Of a stretch of 47,890 bases of DNA, positions 19,300-26,257 are shown piece by piece. The notes under the pieces are model-generated. The model was given only the letters and a program-made list of their open reading frames with translations. It had not been told where the DNA came from and searched no databases. How positions within the stretch are numbered: position 1 is the first letter of the stretch; each line of letters begins with the position of its first letter. Position numbers and translations under genes: made by a program. Source of the stretch: an uncultured beta proteobacterium (GTDB lineage Bacteria > Pseudomonadota > Gammaproteobacteria > Burkholderiales > Burkholderiaceae_C). The stretch covers positions 1 to 47,890 of the forward strand of contig CAITQH010000159.1 in assembly GCA_903894475.1 (NCBI GenBank). The letters are read 5' to 3'.

Positions 19300-21462
19300 A
19301 TGAACACATCGGTTTTTTCTTTTCACTTTCGGCGCGGCGCAGTAGCGGCTGCGGCATGTGCGGTCTGCTTGGCAAGCCTGGCGCAAGGCGCGAACGCCCA
19401 AACCACCATCAGTTTCGGTGCTGGCGCTGTCAGCGGCGATCGCGCCGACCGAGCTCTGTTTGGCCAGTACAACGGTCTGGGTGGCGATCGCAGTGCGGTG
19501 GGCCTGCTGGGTATTGATTACAGCCTGCGCAATCAGGAAGCCAGCCAATGGGTCGACTTCAGCGGCTCCAACCTGCTTGGAGACACGCGCGAACTCGGTC
19601 TGATCTGGAAGGATCCGGGCAACTGGAAGCTCAATGCGAATTACGGTGAGCTCGTTCACTATGGCCCCAACATCGCCAACACGGGCATGCTCGGTGCCGG
19701 CTCGTCCACGCCACAGCTGGTGTCTTTGCCCGGCGGTCCTGGTAGCGGCAGCGACTTCGAAGCGCAGACCAAGCGAACCAGTGTAGGACTGGGTCTGACC
19801 AAAATCTTCAGCCCTGCATGGCAGTTTGCGCTCGATCTCAAGACCGAGAAAAAAGAGGGTTCGCGGTTGTTTGGCACGGGGATGAATTGCCCGTCCGTGA
19901 TTGCGCCGACGTGCGGTGCCAATACCGGTTGGGCGCTGCTGATGCTGCCCGAGCCGGTCGACGCCCGAACCAGCCAGGTGGAAGCGCGCGTCAACTACGC
20001 CATGGACCAGTTGCGCTTCAGCCTTGGCTATTACGGCTCCTATTACCGCAATGGCAACAGCACACTGAACCCCAGCGTGCCCGCCGGTCTGAACACGAAT
20101 GCCGGTCTGATTGGCATCCTTAACCAGCCGCTGGCACTGGCGCCGGACAACCAGGCGCACCAGTTCGATCTGACCGGCAGTTTCGACCTGACGCCCAGCA
20201 CGCGAACCACCTTCAAGTTCGCCCGCGCCATCTCCACGCAGAACGTCGATTTTGCGGCAGCCGGTCTGACTGGCGCGCCTGTGGGCATCACGAACTTGGG
20301 AGGAGATGTCGCCACCAACAGCGCCAAGCTCAGCCTGACTTCGCGGCCAACGCAGCAACTCTCCCTGCTGGCCGACTGGCGTTACCAGAGTCGGCAGGAC
20401 AACACGCCGATCGCGTACTACAACTCCGAAGGCACTGCCGGCTACACCAACCAGAGTTTTCCGAACCGCAAGACCAACGGCAAACTGCAGGCGAACTGGC
20501 AGTTCAACGCCGACTATCGCGGCACGCTCGGCGCTGACTACGAAGCGATTGATCGCGGCGTCTTCACCGCCACCAGCGCTATCGCCGGCGTCAGCGCGCT
20601 GCGCCAGCAGACGCAGGAAAACAGCGTTCACATTGATGTGCGGCGTCGCATGTCGGACAACGCCAGTGGCACGGTCAGCCTCTCCAGCAGCCGACGCGAT
20701 GGATCGAACTGGTTGAAAGACAATAGTGGCGCGGGCGTCACTGAGGTCACCGATGTGAACAACCCGGTTTTGGGGTTGCCATCCACTGCGATTTTCATGC
20801 CGACGCTGGCTGACCGCCGGCGCGACAAGGTCAAACTCTTTGCCGACTGGCAACCCAGTGAAGAGTTGACGCTGCAAATCAACGCCGAAGGCGGCAGGGA
20901 TCAGTACAGCGCGCCCAGCGCGTACGGCCTGCGCGACAGCAGCATGAATCTGCTCAGCGTCGATGCCGCCTATGCCTTGTCCGATGCGTGGTCCATCAAT
21001 GGTTACCTCTCGCGCGGCAAGCAGGGTCTCAATCAGGCCCTTCCCGCCGGTTACCTGATGGCGTTTACCAACACCAGCGTCAATGCCAGCATCGGGTTTA
21101 CCGGCAAGGCCAGTGCCAAGTTCGACGTCGGCGGCAACCTGCTGCGCGTGACCGACCGGAGCGTTTATGCTCAGGGGCTCGACGCCTCTGCCGATGCCTA
21201 CAGTGCGGCCCTGCTGGCCTCCACCGGTGGCCTGCCCGACATCGTATACAACCAGACGGCCTTGAAACTGTTTGGCAAATACGCGCTCGACAAGTCTTCA
21301 TCGGTGCGCGTCGATCTCATCCACCAGCGCAACAGCGTCGACGACTGGACCTGGGGCTACAACGGTGTTCCATTCGTCTATTCGGACGGCAGCACCGTGC
21401 TTCAGAAGCCGTCGCAAAGCGTCAGCTTCATTGGCGTGACCTACGTCTACCAGTTGCCGTAG
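19300..21462 (+). CDS. mtrB: MtrB/PioB-family outer-membrane beta-barrel
   Basis: A 720-residue protein with a signal peptide (cleavage about residue 35, ANAQ) and alternating aromatic and polar residues with many Asn, Tyr and Trp, as in a large barrel; family turns such as ATNSAKLSLTSRPTQQLSLL and ADWRYQSRQDNTP are seen. The C-terminus ends in a beta strand (GVTYVYQLP). MtrB sheathes MtrA across the outer membrane. The mature N-terminus has no CxxC pair, unlike Shewanella MtrB, which places this copy with the PioB/MtoB-like group. The ATG at 19300 follows GGAGAAAAATC. The order here is MtrC-MtrA-MtrB, as in Shewanella mtrCAB. Confidence 0.9.
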   Translation: MNTSVFSFHFRRGAVAAAACAVCLASLAQGANAQTTISFGAGAVSGDRADRALFGQYNGLGGDRSAVGLLGIDYSLRNQEASQWVDFSGSNLLGDTRELGLIWKDPGNWKLNANYGELVHYGPNIANTGMLGAGSSTPQLVSLPGGPGSGSDFEAQTKRTSVGLGLTKIFSPAWQFALDLKTEKKEGSRLFGTGMNCPSVIAPTCGANTGWALLMLPEPVDARTSQVEARVNYAMDQLRFSLGYYGSYYRNGNSTLNPSVPAGLNTNAGLIGILNQPLALAPDNQAHQFDLTGSFDLTPSTRTTFKFARAISTQNVDFAAAGLTGAPVGITNLGGDVATNSAKLSLTSRPTQQLSLLADWRYQSRQDNTPIAYYNSEGTAGYTNQSFPNRKTNGKLQANWQFNADYRGTLGADYEAIDRGVFTATSAIAGVSALRQQTQENSVHIDVRRRMSDNASGTVSLSSSRRDGSNWLKDNSGAGVTEVTDVNNPVLGLPSTAIFMPTLADRRRDKVKLFADWQPSEELTLQINAEGGRDQYSAPSAYGLRDSSMNLLSVDAAYALSDAWSINGYLSRGKQGLNQALPAGYLMAFTNTSVNASIGFTGKASAKFDVGGNLLRVTDRSVYAQGLDASADAYSAALLASTGGLPDIVYNQTALKLFGKYALDKSSSVRVDLIHQRNSVDDWTWGYNGVPFVYSDGSTVLQKPSQSVSFIGVTYVYQLP

Positions 21463-21494
21463 CTACAGGCGGCACGCTTTCTGAAATGGCTGAG

Positions 21495-21520
21495 CCGCCC
21501 CAGCAAGGGGTGGTTTTTCT
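21495..21520 (+). terminator. Terminator after the mtrB-like gene
   Basis: Stem CCGCCCC (21495-21501) pairs with GGGGTGG (21507-21513), with one G-T pair, over loop AGCAA and followed by TTTTTCTTTT. It closes the MtrC-MtrA-MtrB transcript. Confidence 0.8.
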
Positions 21521-21547
21521 TTTGGGTTTGTAATTACTGTTTCTGTA

Positions 21548-21579
21548 GTTACTATACAAATGGAACAACGTGTAGTAAC
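21548..21579. promoter_or_regulatory. Inverted repeat upstream of the nucleotidyltransferase-fold gene
   Basis: Arms GTTACTATAC (21548-21557) and GTGTAGTAAC (21570-21579) are inverted copies with one mismatch, 12 bases apart. This looks like an operator for a dimeric regulator. No known consensus is assigned. Confidence 0.4.
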
Positions 21580-21644
21580 GTTCGCCAGTCATTCAAACCC
21601 TCTCGACTGAGCTTTCACTGAGCGCACAGGCATCCTATTCCGAG

Positions 21645-22652
21645 ATGTTCGACGCCGCATTGGCAAACGACATGGCGCCGTTTTCATTGCTGACCGGTGC
21701 CTTTCACAAGCGAAACGTTCGAGGCCATGAATACATCCATTTTGGCTACCGCGACATTGACGGCACTGGCCGCATGGCTTACGTTGGACCGAACAGCGAG
21801 AGAGTTCAATCACTGGTCGCCAATTACAAGGCGGCGCTGGGTGGGCAAAAGGACCTGCTAAAGAAGCGCGCGGCGGCTTCGAAAGCTTTGGGATGCACCG
21901 AGATGCTGGACAAGCACTTTCGAATCGTTCACAAGCTTTCCGCCTATGGATTTTTCAAGGCGGGTGGTGTTCTTATAGGCACGCATGCCTTCACTGCATT
22001 TGGAAACATGCTTGGCGTGCGCTGGATGTCGGGCGACAAGACCCTCGATGTTGACTTTGCACATGCAGGCAAAAACATTTCGATTGCCTTACCTGCCAAC
22101 ATCAACATGTCGGTGCACGATGCCATCACTTCGCTCGAGATGGGATTGTTGCCGGTGCGCGAGTTCTCTGGCACGACGGGCGCGCAGTATCGAAACCCCG
22201 ACGACCCGGAACTTCGCATTGATTTCCTGACAAGTAATGCAGGGCGCGAATCGGCCGACGGTGTAGTTCAGATGGAGGGCCTGGGACTGGTGCTCGAGCC
22301 ACTGAAATTCATGGAATTTTCTTTGGAAGGGACGACCCGGGGGGCGGTCTTCTCTGGCTCAGGTGCCTGCGTTGTGAATCTGCCCGACCCGGCACGCTAC
22401 GCTGTACACAAACTCATTGTGTTTGGTGAAAGACCCATAGCCCAGCGCGCCAAGTCCAACAAGGATCTCGTGCAGGCCGCCGCCCTAGTAGAGTGGCACC
22501 TGGCAAGCGGAGCTTCTGAACGGGTGACCGATGCGTGGCATGACGCCGTCGGCCGCGGCTCTGGATGGAAACAACGGGCTGAACAAGGTCGAACGGAATT
22601 GCTTGCGCGCTACCCACACCTGATGGATGCCTTCGGTGCCAATTCTTTCTAG
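21645..22652 (+). CDS. GSU2403-like nucleotidyltransferase-fold protein
   Basis: A 335-residue protein resembling the GSU2403 nucleotidyltransferase-fold family (NTP_transf_8-like). Visible pieces are FSLLTGAFHKRNVRGHEYIHFGYRD, GGVLIGTHAFTAFGNMLGVRW, KTLDVDFAHAGKN and LRIDFLTSN, where the Asp residues could form the metal site. The function of the family is unknown. The upstream sequence from about 21579 continues in frame and encodes a protein-like stretch (TLSTELSLSAQASYSE) without an ATG, GTG or TTG, so the native N-terminus may be cut or use a rare start; I report the first ATG. It lies between two cytochrome operons with its own inverted repeat and looks like an insertion unrelated to respiration. 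Confidence 0.7.
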   Translation: MFDAALANDMAPFSLLTGAFHKRNVRGHEYIHFGYRDIDGTGRMAYVGPNSERVQSLVANYKAALGGQKDLLKKRAAASKALGCTEMLDKHFRIVHKLSAYGFFKAGGVLIGTHAFTAFGNMLGVRWMSGDKTLDVDFAHAGKNISIALPANINMSVHDAITSLEMGLLPVREFSGTTGAQYRNPDDPELRIDFLTSNAGRESADGVVQMEGLGLVLEPLKFMEFSLEGTTRGAVFSGSGACVVNLPDPARYAVHKLIVFGERPIAQRAKSNKDLVQAAALVEWHLASGASERVTDAWHDAVGRGSGWKQRAEQGRTELLARYPHLMDAFGANSF

Positions 22653-22782
22653 GCTTAGAAATTCGGACCGCTTGAATTCAATCCTCGCGTGGCTGTCCAA
22701 GCCTGCAGGAATGCCCTCGCATATTAGTGTTTAAGAAAGTCTTGGTAAACACGCCAAGACATCGATCTGATGTGCGTCAAGT

Positions 22783-22796
22783 TTGATCTAGGACAA
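22783..22796. promoter_or_regulatory. FNR-like box upstream of the first stalked decaheme gene
   Basis: TTGATCTAGGACAA fits TTGAT-N4-ATCAA in the left half, with two mismatches in the right half. It lies 93 bases before the start of the 1025-residue cytochrome gene. The identical 14-mer occurs at 36767. Confidence 0.65.
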
Positions 22797-22889
22797 ACTC
22801 GCCGAATCCCCTTGCCTTGAAAATGCATAGCTGTAAAGTGTGTGTAAAGTGTTTTTCCGTGTATTTTTTTAAGACTTAAGGAGTCGGCA

Positions 22890-25800
22890 GTGAAGCATTT
22901 TGATTATTTAGGTAGGCAGCGGCCTTCGCCGCAGTGGACCAAATTGGCGGCGGCAAGTGTGCTCGCAGTCGCTGCTTTGGCAGGTTGCGGCGGTGGCAGC
23001 GATGGCGCGCCTGGTGCGACCGGTGCAGCTGGTGCAGCTGGTGCAGCTGGTGCCACCGGTCCGCAAGGTCCGGCCGGCGCCAATTTTGTTGCTACAGTGA
23101 ATGTGGGCAGCAATTCAGCAACTCCCAGTGCGGCAGCGGTCGCCACCTGGCAGGCCTTGCAGCCGCAGGTCACTGTGACAAGCGTTGCCATTAACAGTCC
23201 GCCGGTTGTCAAGTTCAAGCTGACCGACCAGAACGGCAACCCGGTCGTCGGTCTGGGCGCCAAGACCCAATCCAGTACAGCCACTGTCGGGGCTCTGGCC
23301 AATATCTCCTTCACACTGGCCAAGTTGGTGCCTGCCACCAGCGCCCAAGTCACCTCGGGCACCACGACCAGCACGATCAGCACCGAACCCAGCAAGTGGG
23401 TCAGCTACATTGTGACCAAGCCCGTCACCGTGGCGCAAGCGGCTGGCACCATCGCCGCTGCCGACTCATGCAACAACACAGCTACTACCGCTGCCACCTG
23501 GTGCGGCACCTTCCCTGCTGCCGACAATCAGGGCACCCTGGTTGACAACGGCGATGGCAGCTACCAGTACACCTTCTACCGCGACGTCAAGGCAGTCGCT
23601 GCCGTCGTTGCGAGTTTGAACGACTCTGCGGACGGTCTATCCAAGAAGGCCGATCTGGGCGATTTGACCTACGACGGCAGTCTGACGCACCGTCTGGGCA
23701 TCTTCATCAGCGGCAACATGCCAGGCACCGGCACCAACACGCCCACAGCTGCGGCTTCCTCAGTGGCAGCAGTACCGCTGGTCAATACCTTCAACCTGGG
23801 TTATGACTTCGTCCCCAATGGCGGCACCCCCGCAGTGACGCGCAAGATCGTTGACAAGGCCTCTTGCACGGCATGCCATGACGGCAAGGGCATCGGCCAC
23901 GCCAGCCCGGCGCCTACGAGCTTTGCTGGCGCAGGGGCGAGCCTCTCTTCGACAGCTGGCACACTCACTGCCGGTCGCAATGACCCGAACCTGTGCGTTA
24001 CCTGCCACACCGACCAGATCAAGTACAGCTTCAACGCCGGCAATATGACGTTTGCAGCAGACGGGATAACGATCGTCTCCGCCGCATCCAGCGCCAGCAC
24101 GGCAGTCAAACGTGCCGCCCAAGCCATTCTGTACGGCCGACCGGTTGGCGTTTACCCAAGCCTGATCCACAAGACGCACATGGGTGACAATTTGGTGCTG
24201 CAGGGCTACAACTTCAACAACAACGGTGGCGCGCAGATGTTCAACAAGGTCGGCTTCCCGCAGGATCCGGCCAATTGCACCAAGTGCCATACCGGCACGG
24301 CCAGCACCAGCGGTGGCAACACCATTGTGACGCCCAATGGCGACAACTGGAAGAACGTCCCCAGCCTGCTGGCGTGCGGCGCATGCCATGACGGCATCAA
24401 CTTTGCAACAGGCGCTGGCATCACGCTGGCTGACCGCGACAAAGACGTTGCAGCCAAGGTTGCCGTCGGCACCACAAAATCGGGTCACACCGGTGGCGTC
24501 AAGGCCGACAACACAACTTGCGCCCTGTGCCATGATGCGACCACCATTCCGGTCAGCCACCGCACCACGTTTGCCACACCGAACAACCCGGTTGCACAAG
24601 CTGGCGTAGCCACCTTCAGCTTCGGTATCACGTCGGTGACGGTCAATTCTTCCAGGCAACCGGTAGTCACGTTCCAGATCAAGAAGAACGGTGTTGCCGT
24701 CACGTCACTGGCGGTGCCAACTCTGGTCCGCAATGCGGCGTCGGGTGCCATGGTCGTCTCCCCGGCCTACGAGCCGATTCCCGGTTTTGCCAGCGGTCCG
24801 AGCATCTACGTCGCTTACGCTGTACCTCAGGACGGCATTCCTGCGCCGGCTGACTTCAACGTCTCTGCCAGCGCCAGTTTGACCAACTTGTTAATCGCTG
24901 CTGGTTCACCGAAGGCCGGTACACTGACAGCTGACGCAGCAGGAAACTTCACTGTCACACTGACCGGTGACACGATCGGGCAGCCCGTTGACACTGGCTG
25001 CACCAAGGTCACAGCACCTGCCCTGCAAGCCTGCAACCCGACAGCCATTCTTGCCAGCCCGGTCGTCATTCCGACGACTGCCACAATGGTCACGGGTGCA
25101 ATCATCGGCAGCTTCACGCAGAAAGGTCTGACGGCCTATCCTTATGTCGCAGCCAACGTAGCGGTGAATCCAAACGTGTCTGCTACCGGCGGACTGGCAA
25201 CACCCGGCGTGCTGAAGAAGCTCGTCGCTACCGGTTACACGGCACGGCGCGTAATTGTCGATATTGCTAAGTGCAACAGCTGCCATGACCAGCTCGGTAC
25301 CAATCCGAACTTCCATGGCGCCGCCCGCAACGATCCGACTGCATGCAACATTTGCCATAACGTCAATCGCGTCAACACCGGTTGGGCAGTTAACTCCAGC
25401 ACCTTTGTTCACGGTATCCATGGCGCCAGCAAGCGCTCGGTTGCCTACACCTGGAACAAGGATTGGTCACAAACTCTGTATCCGGGCGTGCTGAAGGATT
25501 GCAACCAGTGTCACGTGGCCAATACCGTGAACTTTGGTGCAAGCGGGGCCACACTGCAGCCGAACTTGCTGTGGCCGTATAACGCCACCGGTACAACGGT
25601 TGCACCTGTTGCCACTACCTCGCCCTACATTGCGCAAACCGCCGGTACCAAGTACGGTTTGGGCTTTGCCTTCACCGCACAGGGTGCGACAGTCGCCTCC
25701 TACACGCTGGTCGATGGAACTGTGGTGCCGGCGAAAGTTGCTGGCGCTGGTGGCTACACCCGTGCGGCTGAGAACACGACCCTGATGAGCTCACCCATCG

Positions 25801-25967
25801 CATCGGCCTGCTTCGCCTGCCACGACACCAGCCTGGCGAAAGCGCACATGGTGACCAACGGTGGTGCCGTCTACGAAGCGCGCAGCACCGCTCTGAGCAA
25901 GACGGAAGGCTGCCTGGTGTGCCACGGCGCTGGCAAGGAGTTCGACGTTGCAGTCGTTCACCAGTGA
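22890..25967 (+). CDS. Decaheme OmcA/MtrC-family lipoprotein with collagen-like stalk (1)
   Basis: A 1025-residue lipoprotein. Lipobox LAGC (Cys33) is followed by nine Gly-X-Y triplets (GAP GAT GAA GAA GAA GAT GPQ GPA GAN). Then comes a beta domain, five hemes (CTACH at 326, CVTCH, CTKCH, CGACH, CALCH), a second beta domain and five hemes (CNSCH, CNICH, CNQCH, CFACH, CLVCH at 1008). Non-heme Cys pairs are Cys194-Cys205 and Cys704-Cys715 (CX10C, end of the second beta domain). It starts with GTG after a strong AAGGAG site. It probably sits on the cell surface as a terminal reductase partner of the Mtr conduit. It is longer than OmcA (about 735 residues) because of extended beta domains. Confidence 0.9.
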   Translation: MKHFDYLGRQRPSPQWTKLAAASVLAVAALAGCGGGSDGAPGATGAAGAAGAAGATGPQGPAGANFVATVNVGSNSATPSAAAVATWQALQPQVTVTSVAINSPPVVKFKLTDQNGNPVVGLGAKTQSSTATVGALANISFTLAKLVPATSAQVTSGTTTSTISTEPSKWVSYIVTKPVTVAQAAGTIAAADSCNNTATTAATWCGTFPAADNQGTLVDNGDGSYQYTFYRDVKAVAAVVASLNDSADGLSKKADLGDLTYDGSLTHRLGIFISGNMPGTGTNTPTAAASSVAAVPLVNTFNLGYDFVPNGGTPAVTRKIVDKASCTACHDGKGIGHASPAPTSFAGAGASLSSTAGTLTAGRNDPNLCVTCHTDQIKYSFNAGNMTFAADGITIVSAASSASTAVKRAAQAILYGRPVGVYPSLIHKTHMGDNLVLQGYNFNNNGGAQMFNKVGFPQDPANCTKCHTGTASTSGGNTIVTPNGDNWKNVPSLLACGACHDGINFATGAGITLADRDKDVAAKVAVGTTKSGHTGGVKADNTTCALCHDATTIPVSHRTTFATPNNPVAQAGVATFSFGITSVTVNSSRQPVVTFQIKKNGVAVTSLAVPTLVRNAASGAMVVSPAYEPIPGFASGPSIYVAYAVPQDGIPAPADFNVSASASLTNLLIAAGSPKAGTLTADAAGNFTVTLTGDTIGQPVDTGCTKVTAPALQACNPTAILASPVVIPTTATMVTGAIIGSFTQKGLTAYPYVAANVAVNPNVSATGGLATPGVLKKLVATGYTARRVIVDIAKCNSCHDQLGTNPNFHGAARNDPTACNICHNVNRVNTGWAVNSSTFVHGIHGASKRSVAYTWNKDWSQTLYPGVLKDCNQCHVANTVNFGASGATLQPNLLWPYNATGTTVAPVATTSPYIAQTAGTKYGLGFAFTAQGATVASYTLVDGTVVPAKVAGAGGYTRAAENTTLMSSPIASACFACHDTSLAKAHMVTNGGAVYEARSTALSKTEGCLVCHGAGKEFDVAVVHQ

Positions 25968-26034
25968 TCGATCCAAGCTAGTATCAGACAGGCGAGGGCG
26001 TTAAGCGAAAAGCCCCGCCAGTCAGACTTAAGCC

Positions 26035-26073
26035 AACACCCCGGATGCGGCAACGTATCCGGGGTGTTTTTTT
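26035..26073 (+). terminator. Terminator after the first stalked decaheme gene
   Basis: A perfect 12-base stem, AACACCCCGGAT (26035-26046) with ATCCGGGGTGTT (26057-26068), followed by a T run to 26073. It shows that the two stalked decaheme genes are separate transcription units. Confidence 0.92.
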
Positions 26074-26131
26074 GTGCGTGCGCAGCCTCATTGATTTAAC
26101 GCAAACATTTGTACTGCATCGACGATCGAGT

Positions 26132-26145
26132 TTGATCTAACACAA
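26132..26145. promoter_or_regulatory. FNR-like box upstream of the second stalked decaheme gene
   Basis: TTGATCTAACACAA has a perfect left half and two mismatches in the right half of TTGAT-N4-ATCAA. It lies 112 bases before the ATG of the 931-residue cytochrome. Confidence 0.6.
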
Positions 26146-26190
26146 ACCGACACCCGGCGGCAAATGGAAAATATCGCTTTGCAAAGTAAT

Positions 26191-26226
26191 CTTAAGAAAC
26201 GTAATTTTTCTTAAGCATTCTTAAGT
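26191..26226 (+). promoter_or_regulatory. CTTAAG-repeat hairpin in the leader of the second stalked decaheme gene
   Basis: CTTAAGAAA (26191-26199) and TTTCTTAAG (26207-26215) form an inverted repeat; a third CTTAAG follows at 26220-26225. The segment lies between the FNR-like box and the start codon, so it may be a leader hairpin or operator. No consensus is assigned. Confidence 0.35.
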
Positions 26227-26257
26227 TTTCGTCAACGTCAATGCCTTAGGAGGCCAC

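Noticed and set aside
19273..20877. 534-codon minus-strand open frame opposite the mtrB-like gene
   Set aside because: It is a shadow of the barrel gene; no ribosome site and no protein-like motif.
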